From Vigna angularis (Eukaryota; Streptophyta; Magnoliopsida; Fabales; Fabaceae), in the NCBI RefSeq assembly GCF_016808095.1, contig NC_068977.1:28111364-28175363 (forward strand): a stretch of 64,000 nt of DNA, given 5' to 3'. The position numbers and the translations under genes are program-made. Each line of letters opens with the position of its first letter. Within the stretch, counting starts at the first letter, position 1. Under the pieces are notes generated by a model. It was not told where the DNA came from. It searched no databases and saw only the letters and a program-made list of their open reading frames with translations. Positions 25,942-36,602 of this stretch are shown here, piece by piece.

Positions 25942-26897
25942 CACTACTAATAAATAATTGATATTATCGATAGTCATAACTCATCGGTAATGTATAAAAT
26001 TCGTCGGTAATTATAGTTTATCGATGACATTTTGATCGTCAATAAAAATGTTGTTAGTAAACTTTATTGACGGACTTTTCACTCGTCGGTAATTACGAAG
26101 GCTTTTGGTCTTTGATAAATTCGTCGGTAATTACTTAAGCCTCTAGTTCATCTTCTTCGTCTTCCTTCCTCCCTTCATGTCATTTTTTTTCGTTTTCACG
26201 AACTTCGCCACCAAAAAAGCATCACGCCAATAACAAACTCATTTCCAAACAATCAAACAACCAATTTATTTTCAATAGTTAAAATCATAGGGAATCATGG
26301 AGAGTTTCTTTGCAATTCTCAAATCTGTAAGAGAAAGAAGATGTTATTAGGATCAGTGATGTTCTTAATCGCACAGATCAACTTTGCAATCGTTCGCCGG
26401 AAAAGTTGAGCTAGCCGAAAAAGTTGAGCTTTTCGGAAAGGCTGAAAAGCGAACAGTGATGGGTTGCAACAGTGGCAAACTCGCGATGATGGAGAGCAGC
26501 GGTGATGAGACTACGAGACAGTAAGGAAAAATTATAAGAAGAAATGAGTAGTGGTGGCAAGAAGTTCCGGTGACCAAACATTGGAGGGGTGGCATGCCGG
26601 TGGAAAGAAGTATGACATTGAGATGGAGAGAAATGAGAAGGAGAAATGAGCGTGATGTTTGCCACATATATTGGCACTGAAGGCTAAATGCGGGCGGGAA
26701 ATGACATACATATTAGCGATGGAAAAAAGTCTTCGGTGCATCCGTTGGTAATATGCATGTCACGTATCGACAGATTTACCGAAGACTTTTGGTCGTCGGT
26801 AAATAAAATCATTAGTAAATCCGTTGGTAAAAATATATCAAGAATACATATCCGTCGGTAAAAATTTATCGATAATATTAATAATTTTTACGTAATT
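25942..26897. mobile_element. Degenerate CACTA-like non-autonomous element
   Basis: The left part (CACTACTAATAAATAATTGA, then ATTATCGATAG, CTCATCGGTAAT, TTCGTCGGTAATTA) is mirrored on the right (GGTCGTCGGTAAATAAA, CCGTCGGTAAAAATTTATCG, ATAATATTAATAATTTTTAC). The motif TCGTCGGTAA recurs as subterminal repeats on both sides. Termini have decayed and no clean 3-bp duplication is visible. The centre (26180-26680) is richer in GC and has overlapping minus-strand frames near 26365-26741 that match no domain I know; it could be a captured fragment. The same motif family occurs at 17720-17875. Confidence 0.55.
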
Positions 26898-27838
26898 AAA
26901 ATGTAATTACTATTTTAAGTTTCATAAGATTCCTAAGAAAATGGTTTTAATCCCTGCAATCTTAAAAGACTATATTGGTCTTTCTATTTTCTGAAATATG
27001 ATCAATTTTCCTTCTCATATGATCAAAATATAATTTGCACACATCAAAGGAGAACTCCGATATCATACTGTTTTCTATAGCATTTATGCTTTGAATAAAT
27101 GAGTTTAATAACACACATGAGTAAATGACTAGGACGACAACGGATCAGGTCGGGCACGCATAATGCCTATCCCAATCCGATCTAACAAAAAAAATTCATT
27201 CGCTACACAACCTGCAACCCGTCGGATACTAGCTTAAGATCATGATGCACAATATATGCATTACCTGTTGTATCAACTGCTCGATTACATTACTAACTTG
27301 AGTGTCGGAGTGCCTTTGACAGGTACCCGCCCACCTGGGTTGGACAAGGAGAAGGGAGAACGAACAATGTAACATGAAGGACGAAAGAGAACTAGGAGTG
27401 TTGAGCAACGAACGTCTGGTCTTCAAGACAACTTGGAGTGTTGAGCAGCAAACGTTCAATCTTAAAAACAACCGGGAGTACTTTGAGCAGGGTCCGTTCG
27501 ATCTTCAAGACAACTTGGAGTGCTTTGAGTAAGGACTTCAACCCTATACCCGAAGCAGTTATCATTATTTTATCTACCAAATAAATTATAACGTTATTGG
27601 GGTTTAAATGTGATGTTAAAAGCAAAAGCAAATGAATGAAAATGTTATTGATAAGTAACATAATATGTCATAATCAGAAATAGAGGATGTCTAGCTTCTC
27701 CCCAACAGCATTTTATGTTTGATTGTAACCTTCATCTTCCCTTCAAGACAAATCATTATCTTGTTGGTCCCCATAATTAATAACAATCTCCACTGCATAT
27801 TAAGGACCCTTTCTTCATTCCTCTCATTAAATAGTGTA
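26898..27838. other. Spacer with a short tandem array
   Basis: 27120-27240 is GC-richer (CGGATCAGGTCGGGCACGC). 27390-27535 holds about four units of a 41-42-bp repeat (GGAGTGTTGAGCA...GTTC(A/G)ATCTTCAAGACAACTT), probably from an LTR. No intact gene. Confidence 0.5.
27390..27535. repeat. 41-42-bp tandem repeat, about four copies
   Basis: Units share GGAGTG(C)TTTGAGCA and TCTTCAAGACAACTT and differ in between. Confidence 0.75.
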
Positions 27839-27843
27839 ACTCT
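27839..27843. other. Target-site duplication ACTCT (left)
   Basis: ACTCT precedes the LTR retrotransposon and recurs at 36338-36342 directly after it. Confidence 0.93.
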
Positions 27844-30261
27844 TGTAACATCCCGATTATATAATAACAAATATTACATAATAAAGATGTCATCATTACA
27901 ATATAGAGAACAGTCAGAATATGACGTGTAATTTAATTGTTAAATTACAATCATCCAAATTAAATGAGTGAAAAATTAAACCTTGAACAGCTAACAAGGA
28001 TTGATCACTACAAATGATCAATCAGGAAGCTTCTAAGAAGACTACTCTGCAACATCAGCAACCTCCAGCTCCTGCTCCAAGGGAAACTCTTCGACGCCAT
28101 CTGCTCCCATCCAAGTGGATGATCATCGCCGAATAACATAATCCAAATTGGCACACAACACAAACAATGCAAGGGTGAGCTAGATATAAAAAACATGTTA
28201 TCTCCTAGCACAATTAATTCATGTCATCATAGATTTAAATACAGAAGTATTTATGCATACATATTAAACCATAATCCACATATTCACACGACTCATCCGG
28301 ATTTGTATAATTGTCGAACTATTGGTCGTCTTTGCACTTGCATAGTTCAGCTGGTCTTTCTCCAACACTAGCAAGTTGAATCCCCCAATCTGTCTATGTC
28401 TAAATTCAAAGACTATAGACGAGGACCTCCCTCTACTCTCACCACTCACATTATTCTTCTCTACTTGAGTATGAACAATGCTTTGAGTTTAGGGATAGAC
28501 ATACCATTTCAAAGCTCCTACAATTATACAGAACAACCACAATACTATACATAACCACTTTCATCCATCTCTCCCTGAGATTTCCGAATCATACTCACAT
28601 TCATCATTTACATCATATAATCACATCATCACAGTAATTTATCATATTTCACATTCATTCACATAATTTCACCCATATCACTTCTCAATATATATATATA
28701 TATTTATTCCAAATATTAATATAGATAATTCAACTCGAAAGAAAATAAAAATTTAGACAACAAAATTTGTAGAATACTATTTGGAAGACCACTATTCATT
28801 TAACCCATTCTGGAACGAACGTCACTGGACGAACGTCATTTTCCAAGCTGAACACATTTCTGAACGTACGTCATTTCCGAACGCCAGGATGAACACATTT
28901 TGACCGAACGTCACACAATTGATATGGACGAACGCTACAGGACGAACGCCCAACAACAGGCCGGACTGGACGAACGCTATGGGACGAACGCTCAACAACA
29001 AACCGCACACTTCTCTTGGACGAACGCTACTGGACGAACGCTACGGAGCGAACGCGCAACAACAGGCCGAACACTTCTTACCGACTGCTATATTGGATTT
29101 AAAAATTTCTTAGAACGAACGCTATGATACTTAAGCCGATCGCTCATCATCGAACCCTAAGAATTTCCACCTTAAGACCGAACGCTCACTCAGCTTCAAG
29201 GACGAACGCTACACTCAAACTGAAGGACGAACGCTACACTCAGGACGAACGCGAACACTCGTCAAAACGAAAACCGAACGACAACCATATTTTGGCCGAG
29301 CTACGTGGACGAACGCCTAAATTTGGCTGATTGGGTCGAACGCTAATAACAAAAACCGAACGCACAAATTTAGCTACTTTGGGCGAACGTTCAGAAAATA
29401 CCGAACGTTCAGAAATTTGGATACTTTGGGCGGACGTTCAGAAATTTTGCACGAACGTCCAATTTGAAATTTCAAATTGGACGAACGCTCAAAATTTGGG
29501 ACGAACGGAGTCAAAATTTGACGAACGCTCGGGCTGGTAATCGATTACAGGACCCCTGTAAACGATTACCCGAGAGAAATGGCCAATTTATACAGAAAGT
29601 CCAACGCAGGTACTCAGTCAGGTGAACACAGGTCACCAACTGAACGTTCAGAAAATTTTGGGACTAACGGTTCTGCAGAATTTCTGCAGAATTCCAGAAA
29701 CGTAAAAAAAACCATTTTCATCTCCAAAATTTCCCAGATTTGCACCAAACACAGTATAATTCAACAATCAAAATGCAAAATATCTAGCTCCCCTTACCTC
29801 TTGAAGACCTCCTTGAATTTATCTCAAAAGGGTTTGATCTCCTTCCAACTTCAAGAGTTCTCCACTTCTCCTCTCCCAGAACTTGCAGCGTCAATGCCTC
29901 TTAGCACTTCGGCAGCTCCTACTTCACCTTCTCTCAAATATGGCAGCAACTCCTTCAATTCGCAGAATTCCCCAAAACTCTTTGAATCCATGGTTTTTAC
30001 GTTTAAGAAGGAAGAAATGGTGCTCTTGGACGGCTGGAAACGGGAGAAGGGTTCCCTCCCTCTGCTGCTCTCTCTCTCCTTCTCACATGCCAATAATGAG
30101 AGCCCCATTTCTGCCAAACCTCCCCCGTAAAATGCCCCCTCATAACCTCCCCTCTTCCCCTCCTCTTCTCTTTCCTTTTCTTGTTTTCTTTTCATTTTTT
30201 TGTTTTCAAAGGGAAGCAACGTTTGCTGTCCCTTGTGGCAGCGCTCGTTGCTTCCTCCCTT

Positions 30262-30313
<52 letters not shown>

Positions 30314-30328
30314 ATACAATTCCTTACA
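27844..30328 (-). repeat. 3' LTR of the WOX-carrying retrotransposon
   Basis: On the plus strand it runs TGTAACATCCCGATTATA ... ATTCCTTACA; the element's sense is the complement. It is 2485 bp. It holds a cluster of about 25-30 (G)ACGAACG(C/T) motifs (28810-29540), an inverted TAATCGATTACAGG/CCTGTAAACGATTA pair (29531-29570) and a poly-T run of about 40 near 30264. Frames such as that at 29579-30130 recur identically in the other LTR and show no known domain. Confidence 0.93.
28810..29545. repeat. ACGAACG motif cluster in the LTR
   Basis: Irregularly spaced copies of GACGAACGCT, CCGAACGTTC and variants, absent from most of the AT-rich window. The same block recurs at 34831-35566 and, inverted, at 37322-38057. 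Confidence 0.85.
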
Positions 30329-30339
30329 TTCTCCCCAAC
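30329..30339 (-). other. Polypurine tract of the retrotransposon
   Basis: TTCTCCCCAAC on the plus strand, i.e. GTTGGGGAGAA in the element's sense, sits directly before its 3' LTR. This is where plus-strand DNA synthesis would be primed. Confidence 0.75.
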
Positions 30340-30363
30340 AACAAAAATTTTCGTCCTCGAAAA

Positions 30364-30520
30364 TTAGAACGGAGTCTCGAACAGATGGGGATACAAATCC
30401 TTCATAGCATCTTCCACTTCCCAAGTAGAGTCACCCGTTTTCTCGTACCAGATGACTTTCACAAATCTGATTGCTTTCCTCTTGTAGTACTTGGTGTTGC
30501 TATCTTCAGTTCTAACAGGT
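30364..30520 (-). pseudogene. C-terminal end of integrase (chromodomain tail) of the retrotransposon
   Basis: The minus-strand frame reads M-Q-P-V-R-T-E-D and then R-F-V-K-V-I-W-Y-E-K-T-G-D-S-T-W-E-V-E-D-A-M-K-D-L-Y-P-H-L-F-E, ending at TAA (30364-30366). The V-K-V-x-W...S-T-W-E-x-E-D-x-M...Y-P-x-L-F pattern is the usual end of chromovirus integrases (Tekay-type), thought to help choose chromatin targets. The stop is followed by TTTTCGAGGACGAAAAT, also typical of this lineage. Upstream pol is missing, replaced by the WOX-like locus. Confidence 0.82.
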
Positions 30521-30830
30521 TGCATTCCAGCGTTATTCTCATCACATTATACAAGAGATTGTCGAAGTCTAAGCACATCCTGTCTAATGTGTAGAGTTGC
30601 CTCCCACTACTCACATAATAAACCCATCCTGGTAGTTCCCACCACTCAAAGAGCTTATCAGGGTAACTTCAACCGTTCATACGAGGCGACAATTCTGGAT
30701 CATCATACACATCACATATCTCACACCAAAAATCATGTCATATCTACACTTACTCACATAGTAAGAGATCCTCTCTAATTTGAATATTTCATATTTCCAA
30801 AATGTGACAAAAATCATATACTATATTTTA

Positions 30831-30835
30831 TTTTA

Positions 30836-30867
<32 letters not shown>

Positions 30868-30878
30868 TTTTTTTTTAA
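30831..30878. repeat. (TTA)n / poly-T tract
   Basis: TTA repeats run into a poly-T stretch just upstream of the WOX-like promoter. Confidence 0.9.
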
Positions 30879-30941
30879 CCGATACTATTGAAGATTCCGG
30901 TATGCATGACCGGAACTGTGAGCACAGTGAGGTTCCTTGGC

Positions 30942-30948
30942 TATAAAA
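30942..30948 (+). promoter_or_regulatory. TATA box of the WOX-like gene
   Basis: TATAAAA in GGCTATAAAACGAGG. Transcription would start near 30970-30980, giving a leader with repeated GATCTGAG words (30990-31070). No other TATA box of this quality lies closer to the ATG. Confidence 0.6.
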
Positions 30949-31133
30949 CGAGGTGCTAGCCGCATTGGGCGACACTTCGAAACGTTGAGATCTGAGAGCA
31001 TCTGAGAGAGATCTGAGCACTGAGAGTTCTGAGTGTGAAAACTTTGCGAGATCTGAGCGACTGAGTGTGGTAGATCGGAGAGTCTTCCGGCAAGCTTCAA
31101 ATCCGCAAGTTCTAAGGCTTTGCTCCGCCTCGA

Positions 31134-31761
31134 GTAAGCACTTCTCTTCTCTTATCTCTTCCCTTCCTTTACCTAGCTTCTTCTTCTCCTTTACTTCTTA
31201 CTTCTTCTCTTTCCTTTCTCTTCCTTGCTTCCTTTCACATACTATTTCTTTTCTGAGCTTTTATTACTCGCACTTACATTCTGCTTTCTTCTTTACTTTC
31301 TGCTTGTTATTTTTTTTTTTTTTTTACTTCTGCTTCTGCATTTACTTTCTTTTTCTTCCTCTTCTTCTATATTTTCCTTTTAAAAACTAAGAACCCACTG
31401 CATTAACTAAGATAAGGGGTATATCGGCTGGAAACCAGACGTTAATCTCCCTCCGTTTGGAGGTATGGCAGAGACAATCGGGTAGAACAACGCCACGTAC
31501 CCCATAAAACAGAAAACTTAAAAAGAGAAATTTATTTGTATGAACCGGATATGGACAATATGGACAAAGACAGATGGACATAGATCCGTTTAAGAACCTT
31601 TGCGAGGACCGTGAAAAAGATCCGAGATTATACACTGAAACAACAAGGACCGATTTGGACAAAAAGAACCTAAAAGAAACAAAATAAATAAGGAGAACAT
31701 TGAATATTTTCGTTTTGGTTTTGCTCTTTTTATTTCATTTTATTATTTCCTTATGCTTTAG
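31134..31761 (+). other. Predicted 5'UTR intron of the WOX-like gene
   Basis: A donor GTAAGC at 31134 (CCTCGA|GTAAGCACTT) is followed by a long T/C-rich stretch, and an acceptor ATGCTTTAG ends at 31761, 20 bases before the ATG. The intron would be 628 bp. Long first introns in the leader are common in plant genes. This is a sequence-based guess without transcript support. Confidence 0.5.
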
Positions 31762-31781
31762 AAATACTTTGAGAGAGAAAG

Positions 31782-32322
31782 ATGAGTGATGTGGAGTCCG
31801 AGAGGTACACCAGTCAGCGGTGGCGACCAACCGATGATCAGATCAAAATGATGCTCAATATCTACAACTACGGGGTCACACATCCCAGCAGAGCCCAAGT
31901 CGTCGAGATTGCATCTCGACTCAGGGCTTTCGGAGAAGCAAGTGAATATAATGTACATTGCCGGTTCAACAATCATGGTAACCGGGTCAAGCGCTGGCAA
32001 GCGGAATTAGACCCTACTGGTACTATCTTTTCTCAGCTGCCGCTGTACATGTATGGTAAGAACCTTGATTACTTCTATCTTTGCTTTGAATTTTACTCTT
32101 CCTTCTCCATTATTTGACACAATTTCTTTGTTGGAAGAATATGACTGGGTAATCATGAAGGCGCCGAGGTTGCTGAACTTATTCCCTGTTCCGATCATCA
32201 TTGACGACGACAGAGACGAACGACAGATCCCTCCACCCATGCTTCTCACATTTCGAACCAGAGCGCCCTCGACGGAGCTCTCCCTTAGACCACCACAACC
32301 AGCTCGGGAATTTTTCCATTAA
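31782..32322 (+). CDS. WUSCHEL-related homeobox (WOX)-like protein, two coding exons, inside the retrotransposon
   Basis: Exons 31782-32055 and 32138-32322 are joined over an 82-bp intron (ATG|GTAAGAACC ... TTGGAAG|AATATG, phase 1) and encode 152 residues. Residues 12-73 form a WOX-type homeodomain: R-W-R-P-T-D-D-Q-I aligns with the usual RW.PT.eQI, S-R-L-R-A-F-G with the second helix, and N-V-H-C-R-F-N-N-H-G-N-R with NVFYWFQNHKAR of the DNA-reading helix. Phe, Asn-51 and Arg-53 are kept, but Trp-48 is Arg. Exon 2 has L-L-N-L-F-P-V-P (103-110), close to the WUS box (TLxLFP), and ends with T-E-L-S-L-R (137-142), like the EAR repressor motif of WUS. WOX proteins are nuclear transcription regulators of stem-cell and organ development. 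Unusual features: very short, the Trp change, and location in a retrotransposon, antisense to it. It may be functional, a decoy, or decaying. Confidence 0.8.
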
Positions 32323-32869
32323 AATTATTATTTAATGGTCTGTAATATTAACGATCAGCATTGATCGAACCCCGAACATCTTTTATTTGTTTTTGTTTAT
32401 TTGCCCTATTTGCGTATTTTATGGACTGTAATATTTATCTGCTTTACTTTTTATGTTTGTTCGTTTAACGTGTGTGGTACCATTCGCACACGAATATTAT
32501 GGTATCCGGTTATAACTTATGAAGTTTGAAAAAAATGTGTAGTCTCCATGGCCTTAAAGACCTAAATTAATGAAATATATGGTATTTGTCTTATTTCCGA
32601 AAATAAGATTTACTTTCTTGGAATATAACTCTCATCTTTATTTTCTTAAGCTAACACATCCTTATAATGTTCCAAATACGAAACAAGAGTACGTAAAATT
32701 ATATCCTTCAAGTATCTCCACACATTATACCACTAACCGCGTCAGAGAATATAACCAATAAGACAGCATAATTGAATCTGAGATACCCGAACTCGTATAT
32801 CCCAATTTCTGTTGAATTAATACTTACAAAACACACGGCTCCAAACTAAGTGGGTCGGAAATCACCTAC
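32323..32869. other. 3' flank of the WOX-like gene
   Basis: AT-rich, with TTTATTTGTTTTTGTTTATTTGCC-like sequence that could be a 3'UTR. Between 32560 and 32869 I recognise neither pol nor host coding sequence. The border between captured DNA and retroelement DNA must lie here. Confidence 0.4.
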
Positions 32870-32946
32870 TACTTTCGACCACAGTCAAGAAGAATACGGT
32901 TGATAGTCAACCAATCCATTCCCGGCACGACATCCATGCCTACATG
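32870..32946 (-). pseudogene. Aspartic protease scrap of the retrotransposon
   Basis: The minus-strand frame reads M-D-V-V-P-G-M-D-W-L-T-I-N-R-I-L-L-D-C, matching the common gypsy protease motif (D-V-I-L-G-M-D-W-L....D-C). Two stops follow at once. Only this C-terminal motif survives, and the catalytic D-T/S-G is not present. Confidence 0.75.
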
Positions 32947-33002
32947 CTTTCGAGTTGTTCTATCTGTCTGGCCATTCATCCTTCCATATTACACTTTACG
33001 TT

Positions 33003-33394
33003 TTAGGTGTCCGTTGTTGTTGTCCCTTGTGATATTCCAATTCCGTCACACTCTTCTCTAATACTCGAGTCCTTTTCCACCTCATCAGGGAGACACTTCT
33101 CAGTGAACTTAGCTGGATGATGTTGGCGGAAATACTCCAAACTCAACTTGATCCAGTGATCCCCAGAGGAAATGGGCGATCCGATAATGTCCCTAGTGAT
33201 TCCTATGATCTCCATCAGCTGTCTTTGGGTAGCTTCAAAGTTTGCCTGAGCGACCTCCAACTTTGCAATGTGACCGTGTTCTGATGTGCCAAAACAGCGT
33301 TCTGTTGTTGAAGCGTCTCTATTGCGGATTCTAATAGTCTGGTGCAGTCCGTCACATTACGATCGATAGGTTGAGGAAATGGCCTTGGTACCAT
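33003..33394 (-). pseudogene. Gag remnant of the Tekay-like retrotransposon
   Basis: A minus-strand ATG at 33394 starts M-V-P-R-P-F-P-Q-P and runs through a glutamine-rich coiled stretch (E-T-L-Q-Q-Q-N-A-V-L-A-H-Q-N). After a frameshift near 33270 it continues E-V-A-Q-A-N-F-E-A-T-Q-R-Q-L-M-E-I and S-L-E-Y-F-R-Q-H-H-P-A-K-F-T-E-K-C-L-P-D-E, the motif at the start of Tekay-type capsid ('F.k..PpkF.G...p..Ae'). The capsid core and zinc knuckle are missing. Confidence 0.75.
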
Positions 33395-33847
33395 TTGTTC
33401 TCTCGGGTAGGCAGTGAAAACGATCGTTAGTTAAGTTCAAAGAGTTTATAATACTCAATAAACGAACGTTGAGCACACAGCAAAACAAGAATGGTGTAGT
33501 CACAACCTACAATGTCCTTGAATATGCAGTTCTCTACTACTCTAGGGCACAACACACCATCACAAAACAAGAATCAGACAGGAATTACTACAGGAAACAA
33601 CACTGAAACTCTAACTCTTTCTTACCTCAAACCTTCAAAATTAAGAAAGGAAAATCATCTACGATGAAAGTCATGAGTGTGCACCCTCATTACTCTTATC
33701 CAGACATTTTCTGTTCTTAAAACTTCTAGTCAGATACACCTTACTATATAGACTTGAAAGAAATGGTAAATCATACCATCTACCCTCCAATCCTCACAGA
33801 GAAGACACGGCAAACCCACAACACAAAGGTCATCCTAAGGACGAACT

Positions 33848-33859
33848 GCTCTGATACCA
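33848..33859 (-). other. tRNA-iMet primer-binding site
   Basis: GCTCTGATACCA on the plus strand is TGGTATCAGAGC in the element's sense, complementary to the 3' end of plant initiator tRNA-Met. It lies 4 nt inside the 5' LTR (33864). This fixes the element's orientation as minus. Confidence 0.93.
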
Positions 33860-33863
33860 TTAA

Positions 33864-36282
33864 TGTAACATCCCGATTATATAATAACAAATATTACATA
33901 ATAAAGATGTCATCATTACAATATAGAGAACAGTCAGAATATGACGTGTAATTTAATTGTTAAATTACAATCATCCAAATTAAATGAGTGAAAAATTAAA
34001 CCTTGAACAGCTAACAAGGATTGATCACTACAAATGATCAATCAGGAAGCTTCTAAGAAGACTACTCTGCAACATCAGCAACCTCCAGCTCCTGCTCCAA
34101 GGGAAACTCTTCGACGCCATCTGCTCCCATCCAAGTGGATGATCATCGCCGAATAACATAATCCAAATTGGCACACAACACAAACAATGCAAGGGTGAGC
34201 TAGATATAAAAAAACATGTTATCTCCTAGCACAATTAATTCATGTCATCATAGATTTAAATACAAAAGTATTTATGCATACATATTAAACCATAATCCAC
34301 ATATTCACACGACTCATCCGGATTTGTATAATTGTCGAACTATTGGTCGTCTTTGCACTTGCATAGTTCAGCTGGTCTTTCTCCAACACTAGCAAGTTGA
34401 ATCCCCCAATCTGTCTATGTCTAAATTCAAAGACTATAGACGAGGACCTCCCTCTACTCTCACCACTCACATTATTCTTCTCTACTTGAGTATGAACAAT
34501 GCTTTGAGTTTAGGGATAGACATACCATTTCAAAGCTCCTACAATTATACAGAACAACCACAATACTATACATAACCACTTTCATCCATCTCTCCCTGAG
34601 ATTTCCGAATCATACTCACATTCATCATTTACATCATATAATCACATCATCACAGTAATTTATCATATTTCACATTCATTCACATAATTTCACCCATATC
34701 ACTTCTCAATATATATATATATATTTATTCCAAATATTAATATAGATAATTCAACTCGAAAGAAAATAAAAATTTAGACAACAAAATTTGTAGAATACTA
34801 TTTGGAAGACCACTATTCATTTAACCCATTCTGGAACGAACGTCACTGGACGAACGTCATTTTCCAAGCTGAACACATTTCTGAACGTACGTCATTTCCG
34901 AACGCCAGGATGAACACATTTTGACCGAACGTCACACAATTGATATGGACGAACGCTACAGGACGAACGCCCAACAACAGGCCGGACTGGACGAACGCTA
35001 TGGGACGAACGCTCAACAACAAACCGCACACTTCTCTTGGACGAACGCTACTGGACGAACGCTACGGAGCGAACGCGCAACAACAGGCCGAACACTTCTT
35101 ACCGACTGCTATATTGGATTTAAAAATTTCTTAGAACGAACGCTATGATACTTAAGCCGATCGCTCATCATCGAACCCTAAGAATTTCCACCTTAAGACC
35201 GAACGCTCACTCAGCTTCAAGGACGAACGCTACACTCAAACTGAAGGACGAACGCTACACTCAGGACGAACGCGAACACTCGTCAAAACGAAAACCGAAC
35301 GACAACCATATTTTGGCCGAGCTACGTGGACGAACGCCTAAATTTGGCTGATTGGGTCGAACGCTAATAACAAAAACCGAACGCACAAATTTAGCTACTT
35401 TGGGCGAACGTTCAGAAAATACCGAACGTTCAGAAATTTGGATACTTTGGGCGGACGTTCAGAAATTTTGCACGAACGTCCAATTTGAAATTTCAAATTG
35501 GACGAACGCTCAAAATTTGGGACGAACGGAGTCAAAATTTGACGAACGCTCGGGCTGGTAATCGATTACAGGACCCCTGTAAACGATTACCCGAGAGAAA
35601 TGGCCAATTTATACAGAAAGTCCAACGCAGGTACTCAGTCAGGTGAACACAGGTCACCAACTGAACGTTCAGAAAATTTTGGGACTAACGGTTCTGCAGA
35701 ATTTCTGCAGAATTCCAGAAACGTAAAAAAAACCATTTTCATCTCCAAAATTTCCCAGATTTGCACCAAACACAGTATAATTCAACAATCAAAATGCAAA
35801 ATATCTAGCTCCCCTTACCTCTTGAAGACCTCCTTGAATTTATCTCAAAAGGGTTTGATCTCCTTCCAACTTCAAGAGTTCTCCACTTCTCCTCTCCCAG
35901 AACTTGCAGCGTCAATGCCTCTTAGCACTTCGGCAGCTCCTACTTCACCTTCTCTCAAATATGGCAGCAACTCCTTCAATTCGCAGAATTCCCCAAAACT
36001 CTTTGAATCCATGGTTTTTACGTTTAAGAAGGAAGAAATGGTGCTCTTGGACGGCTGGAAACGGGAGAAGGGTTCCCTCCCTCTGCTGCTCTCTCTCTCC
36101 TTCTCACATGCCAATAATGAGAGCCCCATTTCTGCCAAACCTCCCCCGTAAAATGCCCCCTCATAACCTCCCCTCTTCCCCTCCTCTTCTCTTTCCTTTT
36201 CTTGTTTTCTTTTCATTTTTTTGTTTTCAAAGGGAAGCAACGTTTGCTGTCCCTTGTGGCAGCGCTCGTTGCTTCCTCCCTT

Positions 36283-36325
<43 letters not shown>

Positions 36326-36337
36326 CAATTCCTTACA
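33864..36337 (-). repeat. 5' LTR of the WOX-carrying retrotransposon
   Basis: TGTAACATCCCG ... ATTCCTTACA on the plus strand, 2474 bp. Against the other LTR I noticed one substitution (G at 28244 versus A at 34265), a one-base A-run difference near 34212 and different poly-T lengths; I did not compare every base. It holds the same ACGAACG cluster. Confidence 0.93.
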
Positions 36338-36342
36338 ACTCT
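36338..36342. other. Target-site duplication ACTCT (right)
   Basis: Matches 27839-27843. Confidence 0.93.
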
Positions 36343-36546
36343 CAATGTGTTCTATTCTTTCTCCGTGATATTCTGACCCTTTTAATTTCTTCCATGATAT
36401 CAATACAGACGTGGATAAGGGAATCTATTTTGAAAAACTTACAATAATGATCGATCAATATTGGTGTTATAAAATAGAAAAATTGTTGATTTATTTGGTT
36501 TTGTAAAATATTTTCCCTAAGTTGTATAGCTTGTATACTATATATT

Positions 36547-36560
36547 TGTAAGGAATTGTA

Positions 36561-36602
<42 letters not shown>

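Larger units (their letters stand above)
27844..36337 (-). mobile_element. Full-length non-autonomous Ty3/gypsy (Tekay-like) retrotransposon carrying a WOX-like gene
   Basis: The element is 8494 bp with two near-identical LTRs (27844-30328 and 33864-36337), the 5-bp target duplication ACTCT, a tRNA-iMet primer-binding site next to the upper LTR and a purine tract (GTTGGGGAGAA, minus strand) next to the lower one, so it is transcribed on the minus strand. Internal order in its sense: gag remnant (33394-33003), a protease scrap (about 32946-32870), then a plus-strand WOX-like gene in place of most of pol, then the last part of integrase with chromodomain features (30520-30364). It cannot make its own enzymes and would depend on related elements. 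The near identity of the LTRs argues for recent insertion. Confidence 0.93.

Noticed and set aside
28810..29545. Regularly repeated GACGAACG words considered as a CRISPR-type array
   Set aside because: Spacing is irregular, units are under 12 bp, and the genome is a plant; this is a motif cluster in an LTR.
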